From the NCBI RefSeq assembly GCF_003989665.1, contig NZ_RZIJ01000014.1, positions 142,195-206,194 of the forward strand: a DNA stretch of 64,000 bases. The letters are read 5' to 3'. Origin of the DNA: Azospirillum doebereinerae. GTDB lineage: Bacteria; Pseudomonadota; Alphaproteobacteria; Azospirillales; Azospirillaceae. The notes under the pieces are model-generated. The model made no database searches. It saw only the letters and a program-made list of their open reading frames with translations, and was not told the DNA's origin. Positions within the stretch are counted from its first letter, which is position 1. The number at the start of each line of letters is the position of its first letter. Shown in pieces: positions 43,091-52,743 of this stretch. The position numbers were made by a program, and so were the translations under genes.

Positions 43091-44047
43091 TCAGACGGGC
43101 AGGCTGTCCGCCGGCCTCGCCGAAGCGTGCGCCGTCGCCCCCGCGGCGGCGTTGCGGTGACGCCAGGCGCGGGGCGTGACGCCGGTCAGGCGCCGAAACG
43201 TGCGGGAAAAATGGCTCTGGTCGGCGAAGCCGCAGGCGAGCGCCACGTCGGCCAACGTTTGCCCGCCGTCCCGCATCAGCGTCTTGGCGTGCTCGACGCG
43301 GCGCTGGAGCAGCCATTGGTGGGGGGAGGTGTCGGTGGTCTGCCGGAAGGCGCGGGCGAAATGACCGACCGACAGCCGGCATTCGGCCGCCAACTCGGCC
43401 AGCCGGATCTCACCGTCCAGCCGGGCGGCGATCATCTCCTTGGCCCGGCGCTCCTGCCAGGGGGCGAGCGCGCCGCCGGTCCGGGCCGTGGACAGCCGGC
43501 CATAGACGGCGGCGACGTGCGTCGCCAGGGCGCAGCTCACATGGTCGAGGAACAGCAGGCTGATCCGTTCCGGCATGGCGAGCGCCGGCAGCATGGCGGC
43601 GGCCACCGCCGCGATGGTCGGGTCGGCGACGCAGCCGCTTGGCTCGATGTCGAGATCTTCGAACTGCTCCGGCCCATCGTCCGGGAAGACCGCTTCCAGC
43701 ACGACGCGCGGCAGGTGGAAGGTCATCGTGTCGAAGGCCGTGTGGATGTGGCAGGCGATGTCGTGCCGGAAATCGTGGATGGTGGTGAGCCCGGCGATGT
43801 CGCGCGGCTTCACCACCGGCTTGCCGTCGACCCGGATGTCGGAATGAAAATGCGACAGGTGGTGGCTGATCAGGAAGGCGTTCTCGATCGCCGGGGCGTC
43901 GAGCGGACCCAGCCCGTCGGTGGCGCAGCGGACCCGCGCGATCCCCACCGTCCCCCGCCCGAGCCGGCGGGTCAGAACCTCCGGCTTGGCCGGCGCCGGA
44001 ATGAAGCTCAGGTCGAGATTGCTTCCAGCGGCCATCGCCGTCGCCAT
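43091..44047 (-). CDS. AraC-family transcriptional regulator
   Basis: 318 residues. The C-terminal ~100 residues hold both HTHs: IRLAELAAECRLSVGHFARAFRQTTDTSPHQWLLQRRVEHAK and TLADVALACGFADQSHFSRTFRRLTGVTP. The N-terminal ~190 residues are a non-cupin-like sensor domain. It is transcribed in the same direction as, and directly upstream of, the hydrolase/exporter genes (183-nt gap), so it is their likely activator. Inducer unknown. Confidence 0.9.
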   Translation of the reverse strand: MATAMAAGSNLDLSFIPAPAKPEVLTRRLGRGTVGIARVRCATDGLGPLDAPAIENAFLISHHLSHFHSDIRVDGKPVVKPRDIAGLTTIHDFRHDIACHIHTAFDTMTFHLPRVVLEAVFPDDGPEQFEDLDIEPSGCVADPTIAAVAAAMLPALAMPERISLLFLDHVSCALATHVAAVYGRLSTARTGGALAPWQERRAKEMIAARLDGEIRLAELAAECRLSVGHFARAFRQTTDTSPHQWLLQRRVEHAKTLMRDGGQTLADVALACGFADQSHFSRTFRRLTGVTPRAWRHRNAAAGATAHASARPADSLPV

Positions 44048-44195
44048 CGTTGCCTCCCTTGTCCGGTCCGGGCGCCTCCGGCCCCGGCGGCCGACTGCTT
44101 CCTTGTGTCGCAGGGTAAGCGATGGTCGTTGCGCAAAACTACTGAACGGAGATTGGGTTTCGCCATGCTTGGGGCGAGCGGTCCTAGACCTTGGT

Positions 44196-44840
44196 CTAGG
44201 ATGCGGGGCGGTAGGCCGGCGGTATCAGGCTGTCGACGATGCGGACCAGCTCCACGACCGACTGCGCCTCCAGCTTGCGCATGGCCTGCCCGCGGTGCAG
44301 CTTCACCGTCGCCTCGCTGAGGCCGAGATCGCCGGCGATCTGCTTGTTGCGCCGGCCGGACACCACCATCAACGTCACCTCGCGCTCGCGCGCCGTCAGG
44401 CTGTCGAAGCGGGTGCGGTGGGCGACGAGGCCGCGCTCGCGGTCGCATTGCTCGCGGCTGCTCGCCATGGCCGCGTGGATGGCGTCCAGCAGTTCCTGGT
44501 GATGGACCGGCTTGGTCAGGAATTCGAAGGCCCCGGCCTTCATGGCGCGCACCGACATCGGCACGTCGGCGTGGCCGCTGATGAGGATCACCGGCAGGCG
44601 GGCCGGGGAGCGGGCGAGTTCGGCGTGGAAATCCAGGCCGCTGCGTCCGGGCAACCGGACGTCCAGCACCATGCAGCCGGCGTCGATGGCCGGGCCGAGA
44701 TCGACATACTGCTGCACCGACGCGAAGCTCCTTACCCGAAGCCCCACGGAATCGAGCAACCCTTCCAGCGCCTCGCGCACCGCCTCGTCGTCGTCGATGA
44801 TCACGACGGTCGCGCTGTCCTCGGCCCTCATTCCCATCAT
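44196..44840 (-). CDS. FixJ-like two-component response regulator
   Basis: 214 residues from ATG 44840, overlapping the histidine-kinase stop (ATGA). Receiver domain with Asp16-18 acidic pocket, phospho-acceptor Asp60 in MVLDVRLPGRSG and a KP switch lysine in FLTKPVHH, then a LuxR-type HTH (DSLTAREREVTLMVVSGRRNKQIAGDLGLSEATVKLHR). Third gene of the coupled set 51507-44196; the likely output of the upstream kinases. Confidence 0.92.
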   Translation of the reverse strand: MMGMRAEDSATVVIIDDDEAVREALEGLLDSVGLRVRSFASVQQYVDLGPAIDAGCMVLDVRLPGRSGLDFHAELARSPARLPVILISGHADVPMSVRAMKAGAFEFLTKPVHHQELLDAIHAAMASSREQCDRERGLVAHRTRFDSLTAREREVTLMVVSGRRNKQIAGDLGLSEATVKLHRGQAMRKLEAQSVVELVRIVDSLIPPAYRPAS

Positions 44841-46390
44841 TCCCTCCCGGGTTTCACGGGCTTCACAGGCAGCACGAATTCGAACACGCTTCCGCGCGGC
44901 ACGGCGGGCTCCGCGGTCAGCCGCCCGCCGTGAAGCTCGACGATGGACCGGCTGATCGACAGGCCCATGCCCAGCCCGTCCGGCTTGGTGGTGTAGAGCG
45001 CCCGGAACAGGGTCTCGGCGTCGGCCTCGGCGATGCCGACGCCGCTGTCCTCGACGCGGACGCGGATGCGGTCCTCTTCGGCGTCGGTGGTGATGCGCAG
45101 CCGCCGGTCGTCGGTCTCCGGCGCGGCCATCGCCTCGATGGCGTTCATCACGAGGTTCAGCACGAGCTGCTGGAGCTGCACCCGGTCGCCGTGGACCCAG
45201 GGCGGCCCCTGGATCAGGTCGGTTTCCACCCGGATCCGCGCCCGCCGCAGCTCGGCCCGCACCAGCGCCAGCGTGTCGGCGATCAGCGCGCTGATGTCGA
45301 CCCAGCCGGGTTCGGCCGGGGTCCTCCGGGCCAACGCGCGGATGCTGCGGACGACATCGCCCGCCCGCTGGGCGTCGCGGACGATCCGCTCGACCACGGC
45401 GCGGGTCTTGCCCTGATCGGGCTTGGCCTTCGAAAGGTGCTGCAGACAGGTGCCGGCGTTGGTGACGACCGCCATCAGCGGCTGGTTGACCTCGTGGGCG
45501 ATCGCCGCCGCCAGCTCTCCCATCATGGTCAGGCGGCCGATATGGGCGAGGTCGGCCTCGGCCCGGCGCAGGGCCTCGGCGATCTGCCGGCGCTGGGTCA
45601 GGTCGCTGAACACCAGGATGGCGCCCGCCACCTGGCCCCGGTCGTCGATGACGGCCGAGCAACGCTCCTCCACCACCACGCCTGGGAGCACGACGCCGGG
45701 GACCACGGCACCGGCGGTTCCGGCCGGTGCCTCGCGCGGCAGCAGCCTGGACAGGCGCTCCGGCGGGGCGAGCGGGCCGCTGCGCAGGGCGAGCGCGGCG
45801 AAATCCTCCAGCGGCTCCTGCGTCTCCTCGTCCACGGCGACGAAGACCGTGGCGAGCGGCAGGCCCGCCGCCTCCGCCGCCGTCCAGCCGGTCATCGTCT
45901 CGGCCGCCCGGTTCATGAAACCGATCCGACCGTCGCCGTCGCACAGGATGACGCCGTCTCGGATGCTGGCCAGCGTGGTGGCGTAGCGCCGCTCGCTCAT
46001 CCGCAGCTTGGCGTCGCTGGCGTGCTTGTACAGCGCCATCTGGATGACGGTCCGCATCTGCGGTTCCTCGAACGGCTTCAGCAGATAGCCGAAGGGCTCG
46101 GTCAGGCTGGCGCGGCGCACGGTCTCGTCGTTGGCGTAGGCGGTCAGGAAGACGATCGGGATGCGGTGGGTGTCGCGGATCCGGCGCGCCGCCTCGATCC
46201 CGTCCATCTCCCCTTCCAGCCGGATGTCCATCAGCACCAGATCCGGCTGGTGGCGGCCGGCAAGGCGGATGGCGTCCTCCCCGCTGGCGGAGGTGCCGAC
46301 CACCACATGGCCCATCCGGGCAAGTTGCTGCTGGATGTCGCGCGCGACGATGCGGTCGTCTTCAACGACGAGAATACGAGCCGCGTTCAT
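44837..46390 (-). CDS. Hybrid sensor: receiver-PAS-histidine kinase
   Basis: 517 residues. N-terminal receiver domain with Asp55 (LVLMDIRLEGEMDG) and LLKPFEEP, a PAS domain at ~130-270 (IRDGVILCDGDGRIGFMNRAAETMTGWT), then HisKA with His299 in AAIAHEVNQPLMAVV and an HATPase domain with N-box LVLNLVMNAIEAMA and G boxes VEDSGVGIAEAD, GLGMGLSIS. It has no transmembrane segment, so it senses an internal signal or takes phosphate from another kinase. Overlaps both neighbours by 4 nt. Confidence 0.92.
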   Translation of the reverse strand: MNAARILVVEDDRIVARDIQQQLARMGHVVVGTSASGEDAIRLAGRHQPDLVLMDIRLEGEMDGIEAARRIRDTHRIPIVFLTAYANDETVRRASLTEPFGYLLKPFEEPQMRTVIQMALYKHASDAKLRMSERRYATTLASIRDGVILCDGDGRIGFMNRAAETMTGWTAAEAAGLPLATVFVAVDEETQEPLEDFAALALRSGPLAPPERLSRLLPREAPAGTAGAVVPGVVLPGVVVEERCSAVIDDRGQVAGAILVFSDLTQRRQIAEALRRAEADLAHIGRLTMMGELAAAIAHEVNQPLMAVVTNAGTCLQHLSKAKPDQGKTRAVVERIVRDAQRAGDVVRSIRALARRTPAEPGWVDISALIADTLALVRAELRRARIRVETDLIQGPPWVHGDRVQLQQLVLNLVMNAIEAMAAPETDDRRLRITTDAEEDRIRVRVEDSGVGIAEADAETLFRALYTTKPDGLGMGLSISRSIVELHGGRLTAEPAVPRGSVFEFVLPVKPVKPGRE

Positions 46391-49300
46391 TCATCCCCCC
46401 GGTTCCGACCTTCCAAAGGAAAGGTGACGACGAACTCGGTTCCCGCTCTGGAGTTGTGTTGCAAGGTTCCGTGCAATTGGCTGGTCAAATCATCGACAAG
46501 CTGAAGGCCGACGGTGTCCAACTTATCGGGATCATGGTCGCCCGGCAAGCCCACACCGTCGTCGCGGACGGACAAGCGGCCAACCTCCCCATCCGTGGTA
46601 AGGGCGACGCGCAGCACCCCGTCCCGCCCGTCGGGAAAGGCGTGCTTCAGCGCGTTGGAGACCAGCTCGTTGACGATCAGGCCGCAGGGCACCGCGCGGT
46701 CGAGGTCGAGCTTCAGATCCTCCAGTTCGGTTTCCAGCCGGACCGCCCCGGTCCGCGGGGCGTAGGCCCGCAGCAGATGGGCGCACACCGATTCCAAATG
46801 CGCCCGCATCGGCACCCGCGCGAAGTTGCCGAGCCGGTACAGGTTCTCGTGCACCAGCGCCATCGAGCGGACGCGGTCGCGGCTGTCGGCGAACAGGGCC
46901 GCCACCTCCGGATCCTCGATGCGGTTCGCCTGGAGGTTCAGGAGGCTGGTCACGAGCTGGAGGTTGTTCTTCACCCGGTGATGGACCTCCTTCAACAGCG
47001 CCTCCTTCTCCTCCAGCGTCGCCGTCTCCAGGGAGGCGGCGGCCTGCGCGCCCAGCAGCGTCAGCACGTCGACCCGCTTGCGGGTGAAGGCGTGGGTCGC
47101 CAGCGCGTTTTCGAGATGGAGCAGGCCGACGACCCGCGCCTGACGGACCAGCGGCATGCACAGGATGGAGCGCGCCTCGGTGTCGCGGACATAGGGCTCC
47201 GCCGCGTAGGGGCCGGGGGCGCGCGTGTCGTCGACGATCAGCGTCTCCTGGTCGCGGATGGCGCCGTGGATCATCGCGTGCGGCAGCGGAACGCGGTCGG
47301 CGTCCTCCTGCACGAGACGGACGGACACCCCGTCGAGGCCGGTGGACGCCTCCGCCTCCACCCGCAGCCGGCCGTCGCGGGCAAGGATCAGCAGCCCGCG
47401 GCTGGCGCCGGCCTGCTCCAGCACCAGGGTCAGCAGGGTGGTGGTGAGCTGCTCGACGCTCGCCTGATCGGACACCGCCCGCAAGGTCTCCAGCAGCATC
47501 GCCAGATCGGCCCCGTCGAGGGTGCGTGGCGGCTCCGGCGGCGCCGCTCCGCCCTGATCGGCGATCAGATCGGGATGACGCTGGTCGAGTTGCCGGACCT
47601 TGGCCACGGCCCCCCAGCGCCCGTAGCCGGCCCGCGCCTCGCGCAGGCAGGCGCGTTCGAGCGTGGCCAGGCCGAGCCGGCGGTAGAAGCCGGCGGCGCG
47701 TTCGTGGGCCAGCGCCTCGACATGCGGCAGGGCGTTCCGGCGCGCCGCCTGCGCCGCGCGGTCGTAGCCGCGCATCGCCTCCTCGGTCCGGCCGTCGATC
47801 CGCGCCGCCTCCGCCTCGACCAGGGCGAAGCGCGCCTCGAAGCCGTCGGGGTTGTGTCCGGCCCACTCCCGCAACTGGTCGCGGTGCCCGGCGAAGGCCG
47901 CCGCGTGGCGGGACGCTTCGGCGTCCACGCCGTCGCCCAGCAGGCCCGCCCGCGCCAGCGCGCCATAGAAATGGAACTCGGCCATCTCCAGATGGCCGGA
48001 GCTGGTCCACAGCAGCCGTTCGGCCCGTTCGGCGGCCTCGACGGCGGCGGCCGGCTCGCCGGCGATGCAGCGGAGCTGAAGAGTCCGGATCCCGTGCCAG
48101 CAGGTGGCGATGTCCAGGCTGGGGTTGGCGAGCAGCCGGGCCTCGAAGGCGGCGTTGTCGAAATCGGGCGCGCCGAGCGACCCGACCGCGCCGGTCAGGC
48201 CGCGCAGGGCCCGGACGGTCTGCAACTGGGTGGTCAGGATGTCGATGCACAGACCGAAGCGGACCTGCCGGACATAGGCGAGCCGCGTCTCCGCCGCCCT
48301 CTGGACGGCCGCCAGCGGGTCGCCCGCCGCCAGCATGCTGGTGACCAGCGTGACGCTGGTGAAGCCGCCGTAGGTGACGTCGCCGGTCTCGCGCGCCTCC
48401 TCGAAGGCGCGCAGCAGCAGCGGCCGTTCGCTGCGGACGTCGCGCGTCCACGGCACCACGTGATAGGCGAAGGTCATCAGCACCCGCGCCCGGTAGCGGG
48501 TCCGGCCGCCATGTTCGTCAAGGTCGAAGCCGAGCCGTCCGAATGCGTAGCCGGCGGCGTAGTCGCCGAAATAGGGCCCGGCGACCATGCCGAGATAGGC
48601 GAAGCCGAGGGCGGAAGCCTCGCTCTTGCCGCGTTCCAGCGACAGGTTCGCCATGCGGCACAGGATCAGGCAGACCAGATTGCGGTCGCTGAAGAAGGCG
48701 GGCGGCAGGGCGGCGGCCAGCACGTCCAGGGTCGCCCGGATGTCCGGGTCGGCGGCGGTGGGGAGCGCCGCCAGGGAGGCGATGGACCGCTCGCCGATGG
48801 CCGCCCGCAGCCGCCGATACTCCTGCTCGACCAGCTCGCAGGGCGGATGGGGCGACCAGTCGATCCCGACCCTCCGCAGATAGGCCAGGCAACTGTCGAT
48901 CGCCCGGTCGCTGCGGTCGGTGGCGGTGTGAACGGTCACCAGCAGCGCGGTGATGGCCGCGCGGTCGGCCGGGGCCTCCGCCCGCCCGACGAGATCGCGA
49001 AGGCGCTGCTCGGCCAGCGACAGGTCGCCGTTCAGGAACTCGCACTCGGCGCGCAGATGCTCCAGGGCGAAGCTCAACCGGTGCCGGCGGTCGCCGCCGG
49101 GCAGCGGCGCATCGAGCAGCGACAGGCCACCCAGGGCATAGGCCAGGGCCGACCCGTGGGCGCTGGCGGCCTTGGCCCGGTGGCCGGCGGCCAGATGGAG
49201 CGCCGCCACCTCCTCCCGCTCGACGGGGTCCTCGACCAGGGGAAGGCAGCGGTCGTACTGGCCGACCACCTCGAACAGCCCCTCGTCGGTACCGGCCACT

Positions 49301-51507
49301 GCGGCACCGGCCGCCGCAGCGTCGGCGAGCCCGCCGCGCAGGGCGCGGGCGATGGCGAGATGGAGGGCGCCCCGCTCCGCCTCCGGCACCAGGGCGAGGG
49401 CCCCCTCCTGCACCCGGTCGTGAAGGAAACGGTAACCCTCCCCGCTCCGCAGCAGCAGCCCCTCGGCGACGACCGCCTCCAGCGACCGCTCGACCGCGTC
49501 GGCCGGCAGGCCGCTGGCAAGCGCGAGGGTGGCGAGCCGGACGCCGGCGCCAAGGCCGGCGAGGCGGGCCAGCAGATCCCGCGTCACCGGCGGAAAGCGG
49601 CCGAGCCGTTCGGTCATCAGCGTGGCGACGCCGTCGCCCGGCCGCGCCGCCCGGATCGCGTCCCGGACCGCGTCGATGTCCCAGTTCCAGCGTTCACACT
49701 CCGGATCGAAGCGCAGACGCCCGGAACGCTCCAGCGCGATCAGGAGCTGCGCCGCGAAGAAGGGGTTGCCCCCCGTCCGCCCGTGCAGCAGGTCGGCGAG
49801 CGCCGCCACCTCCTCCGGCACGCGGCCCAGACTGTCGGCGACCATCCGCCGGAGGTCGGCGGGCGCCAGCGGCGCCAGCGCGATCTCCTCGTGGTCGAGG
49901 TCGCGCCCGGCCGCCTCCACCCGCTGGATCAGCGCCCGCAGCGGATGCCCGGCCCCGATCTCGTCGCTGCGGTAGGCACCGACCAGCAGCAGATGGGCGA
50001 CACCGCCCTGGGCGAACAGCCGGTCGAGCAGATCGAAAGTGGCGCGGTCGAGCCACTGCAGGTCGTCGAGGAACAGGACAAGCGGATGCTCGGGACGGGC
50101 GAAGACCTGGAGGACCCGGCGGAACAGCCGGTCGAACCGGTTCTGCGTCTCCTGCGGCGGCAGCGCCGCGGCCTCCGGCAAGTCGCCGATCAGCAGGGCG
50201 AGGTTCGGGATCAGGGCGGTCATCAACGCCCCGTTGTCGCTGACCGCCTCGCGCAGCTCGCGCCGCCAATGATCCTGCTGCGGAGCCGGCTGGTGGAGGA
50301 TGCGGTCGACCAGCCCCCGGAAGGCGTCGGCCAGACTGGCGTAGGGCAACTCCCGCCGACCCTGGTCGAACTTGCCGGCGGCGAACAGCCCGCGCGGCGG
50401 CACGACCTGCTCCTCCAGGGACCGGACGACGGAGGATTTGCCGATGCCCGAGCGGCCGGCGACCAGGACGACGCCCATCCGGCCGTGCCCGGCGACACGG
50501 TCGAAGGCCGCCTGCAGGGTGGACACCGGCTGTTCGCGACCATGGAGCGCCGGCGGCGGGACGAGCCCCTCCGGCCGTTCGCGCTGGCCAACCGGAGGCA
50601 GGCCGGCCGGAAAGGACGGGATGCGGCCCTGGGTTTCCCACAGCCGCAACGCCTCGGCAAGGTCGCGCCCGAGGCCCTCGGCGCTCTGGTAGCGCTCCTC
50701 GGCCGTCTTGGCGAGCAGCCGGAGCAGCAGGTCGGAGATCGCGGGCGGCAGGTCGGGGCTGTGGTCGGACGGGGGAATCGGGGGGCGGGCCAGATGGCAA
50801 TGGATCCATTCCATCGGCTCGCGCGCCATGAAGGGCAACGCTCCGGTGAACAGCTCGTACAGGGTGACGCCGAGCGTGTAGAGGTCGCTGCGCCGATCGA
50901 CCGGGCGGTTCATCCGGCCGCTCTGCTCCGGCGCCATGTAGGCGGGCTGGGGGGGAAACTCGGCCACCGCTTCGCCGGGCGGGGAGACGGCTGACGGCAC
51001 GCAGGCCCGGCCGAAGCCGGTCAGCCGCACCGTCCACCCGTTGCCGATCCGGCCGGCGCCGCCCCCGTCGCCGCCCCCGTCGCCGCCGACAAGCAGGTTG
51101 AAGGGCCGCAGGTCGCGGTGCAGCAGCCCGCGCCGATGCAGCGGCGCGACCGCTTCCACGATCCGCACCGCAAGGGCAAGCCGCTGGTGAAAGGTCATCG
51201 TCGCGAGCGCGAGCGCGCAGAGCGGCTGCCCGCCCGGATCCGCCATCGTCAGCACCGGCGGATCGCGGGGATCCCCCAGATCGAGTGGCTTGACCGCCCA
51301 GGCGGGATCGAGACGGCGGGCGAGATCGCGCTCCCGCTGCAGAAGGTCCAGAACCGCCGCCGCCCGGCCATCCGGTTCCGCCATCCGGGTCAGGATGGGA
51401 AAGGGTTGGCCCGGGCGCGTCACCCGCGCAAGCCGGGTCTCGCCATCGCTCCCCAGAATAATGACGCCGGGACCGGAGTCCGCCGGATAATCCATGTTCG
51501 CACCCAT
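46387..51507 (-). CDS. Giant Ser/Thr-kinase-like / AAA-type ATPase / GAF / HWE-type histidine kinase
   Basis: 1706 residues from ATG 51507 (AAGG site 8 nt upstream); ATG 51495 is an alternative. Domains: protein-kinase-like ~10-310 with HRDLRPFN (His130) but GFG where DFG is expected; an ATPase ~320-620 with Walker A GRSGIGKSS (Lys357) and Walker B LVLFLDDLQWLD; a long helical, TPR-like region ~650-1330; a GAF domain ~1345-1490; a HisKA_2/HWE histidine kinase with EVHHRVKNNLQ (His1509/1510) and GLIVNELVSNALKHAF. This layout is a known 'trifunctional' signalling family. With the hybrid kinase and FixJ-like regulator it forms a coupled relay. Confidence 0.92.
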   Translation of the reverse strand: MGANMDYPADSGPGVIILGSDGETRLARVTRPGQPFPILTRMAEPDGRAAAVLDLLQRERDLARRLDPAWAVKPLDLGDPRDPPVLTMADPGGQPLCALALATMTFHQRLALAVRIVEAVAPLHRRGLLHRDLRPFNLLVGGDGGGDGGGAGRIGNGWTVRLTGFGRACVPSAVSPPGEAVAEFPPQPAYMAPEQSGRMNRPVDRRSDLYTLGVTLYELFTGALPFMAREPMEWIHCHLARPPIPPSDHSPDLPPAISDLLLRLLAKTAEERYQSAEGLGRDLAEALRLWETQGRIPSFPAGLPPVGQRERPEGLVPPPALHGREQPVSTLQAAFDRVAGHGRMGVVLVAGRSGIGKSSVVRSLEEQVVPPRGLFAAGKFDQGRRELPYASLADAFRGLVDRILHQPAPQQDHWRRELREAVSDNGALMTALIPNLALLIGDLPEAAALPPQETQNRFDRLFRRVLQVFARPEHPLVLFLDDLQWLDRATFDLLDRLFAQGGVAHLLLVGAYRSDEIGAGHPLRALIQRVEAAGRDLDHEEIALAPLAPADLRRMVADSLGRVPEEVAALADLLHGRTGGNPFFAAQLLIALERSGRLRFDPECERWNWDIDAVRDAIRAARPGDGVATLMTERLGRFPPVTRDLLARLAGLGAGVRLATLALASGLPADAVERSLEAVVAEGLLLRSGEGYRFLHDRVQEGALALVPEAERGALHLAIARALRGGLADAAAAGAAVAGTDEGLFEVVGQYDRCLPLVEDPVEREEVAALHLAAGHRAKAASAHGSALAYALGGLSLLDAPLPGGDRRHRLSFALEHLRAECEFLNGDLSLAEQRLRDLVGRAEAPADRAAITALLVTVHTATDRSDRAIDSCLAYLRRVGIDWSPHPPCELVEQEYRRLRAAIGERSIASLAALPTAADPDIRATLDVLAAALPPAFFSDRNLVCLILCRMANLSLERGKSEASALGFAYLGMVAGPYFGDYAAGYAFGRLGFDLDEHGGRTRYRARVLMTFAYHVVPWTRDVRSERPLLLRAFEEARETGDVTYGGFTSVTLVTSMLAAGDPLAAVQRAAETRLAYVRQVRFGLCIDILTTQLQTVRALRGLTGAVGSLGAPDFDNAAFEARLLANPSLDIATCWHGIRTLQLRCIAGEPAAAVEAAERAERLLWTSSGHLEMAEFHFYGALARAGLLGDGVDAEASRHAAAFAGHRDQLREWAGHNPDGFEARFALVEAEAARIDGRTEEAMRGYDRAAQAARRNALPHVEALAHERAAGFYRRLGLATLERACLREARAGYGRWGAVAKVRQLDQRHPDLIADQGGAAPPEPPRTLDGADLAMLLETLRAVSDQASVEQLTTTLLTLVLEQAGASRGLLILARDGRLRVEAEASTGLDGVSVRLVQEDADRVPLPHAMIHGAIRDQETLIVDDTRAPGPYAAEPYVRDTEARSILCMPLVRQARVVGLLHLENALATHAFTRKRVDVLTLLGAQAAASLETATLEEKEALLKEVHHRVKNNLQLVTSLLNLQANRIEDPEVAALFADSRDRVRSMALVHENLYRLGNFARVPMRAHLESVCAHLLRAYAPRTGAVRLETELEDLKLDLDRAVPCGLIVNELVSNALKHAFPDGRDGVLRVALTTDGEVGRLSVRDDGVGLPGDHDPDKLDTVGLQLVDDLTSQLHGTLQHNSRAGTEFVVTFPLEGRNRGDE

Positions 51508-51600
51508 GCAACGGCCCTTCTCCACGCGGGCTTCGCGCACAGTGGCATGGGCGGGGTTTTCCGGACAGATGCAAGATGGAGCCGGAACGGGTCCGCCGCG

Positions 51601-52743
51601 TCACGGCGCCGGATCGGTACGGCGCCCAGCCTGCGAGACGGAGGCTTCCGGGGCGGATCCCGGAGCGCCGGCCGAAAAGAAGGCGATGACATCGTCCGGC
51701 GGCATCGGCTCCGTCCGGATCAGGCTCGGCGGCGTGTCGCCGCTGGCCGGCAGCGCCGAGGCGGGTGTCCTCGGCGGCAAGGCTCCGTTCTGTCCGCGCA
51801 ACAAGCCGACGTCCGTCACACCGGATCCCACCCGAAGACGTCGGACACACGGTCGAGCGGCATCAGCGACGGGCGAAGCGCCGGCAGCAGATGGTCGGCC
51901 AGCGTCTCCACCGTCCCCCCCCTCCGACCGGTGCAAGGCGCGCAACGGGCGCGATTGGCTCATCAGGAAAACCTCGTTGCGGCGGACCGCGAAGATCTGG
52001 CCGTTGACGTCGCGGGCCGCGTCGCTCGCCAGGAAGACGGCCAGTGGCGCGATCCTATCGGCGGTCATGCTCAAGCGGCGCTGGGCGCGCAGGCGCTGCT
52101 CCTCCGTCGCGACCGGCACGGTGTCGCCCATGCGGGTCGCGGCCGACGGCGACACGCAGTTGGAGCGCACGCCGAACGCCTGCATGTCCAGCGCGATGGA
52201 CCTGGACAGGCCAACCACGCCCAGCTTGGCCGCCATGTAGTTGGCTTGGCCAAGGTTGCCGATCAGCGCCGAGTTCGACGTCATGTGGACGTAGGCGCCG
52301 GATTGCTGCTTGCGGAAATGCGGGGCGGCGGCGCGGGCGACGTTGAAGGCACCCTTCAGGTGCACGCCCATCACCGCGTCGAAATCCTCCTCCGTCATCT
52401 TGTGGAACATGCCGTCGCGCAGAATGCCGGCGTTGTTCACCACCGCGTCGATCCGCCCGAAATGGTCCAGCGCCGTCTCGACGATGCGATGCGCGCCGGC
52501 CCAGTCGGCGACGCTGTCGGCGTTGGCGACCGCCTCCCCGCCCGCTTCGCGGATCCGGCGGACGACCTCGCCGGCCGGGCTTTCGCCGTCGGTCTCCGTT
52601 CCGTTCACCGCGACGCCGAGATCGTTCACCACCACCCGCGCGCCGTGGCGGGCGAACTCCAGCGCGATCTCCCGCCCGATGCCGCGCCCGGCGCCCGTCA
52701 CCACCACCGCCTTGCCCGCCAGCATGCCGCTGTCCCCCGTCAT
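51601..52743 (-). CDS. SDR-family oxidoreductase, frameshifted near the C-terminus
   Basis: Residues 1 to about 274 are a normal SDR: TGAGRGIG at 16-23, NNAG, SNSAL serine strand and YMAAK. Then a run of eight G (complement of C 51915-51922) puts the gene out of frame. With seven G the product would be 308 residues ending at 51816 (tail ...VETLADHLLPAL...VFGWDPV), which looks like a natural SDR tail. As read the stop is at 51601 with ~105 unrelated residues. It is adjacent to decayed thiolase and OB-fold genes, the set expected in an acyl-CoA pathway. A real mutation or a homopolymer sequencing error are both possible. Confidence 0.75.
   Translation of the reverse strand: MTGDSGMLAGKAVVVTGAGRGIGREIALEFARHGARVVVNDLGVAVNGTETDGESPAGEVVRRIREAGGEAVANADSVADWAGAHRIVETALDHFGRIDAVVNNAGILRDGMFHKMTEEDFDAVMGVHLKGAFNVARAAAPHFRKQQSGAYVHMTSNSALIGNLGQANYMAAKLGVVGLSRSIALDMQAFGVRSNCVSPSAATRMGDTVPVATEEQRLRAQRRLSMTADRIAPLAVFLASDAARDVNGQIFAVRRNEVFLMSQSRPLRALHRSEGGDGGDAGRPSAAGASPVADAARPCVRRLRVGSGVTDVGLLRGQNGALPPRTPASALPASGDTPPSLIRTEPMPPDDVIAFFSAGAPGSAPEASVSQAGRRTDPAP
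51915..51922. repeat. Homopolymer of eight C (G8 on coding strand)
   Basis: The only reading that restores the SDR tail requires seven G here. Long G tracts are slip-prone in replication and in sequencing, so this is either a lesion, a phase-variable site or an error. Confidence 0.8.

Noticed and set aside
46456..50994. A 1512-codon open frame on the plus strand
   Set aside because: It is antisense to the giant kinase gene, is rich in Gly/Arg/Gln/Pro without domains, and is a by-product of codon bias in very GC-rich DNA.
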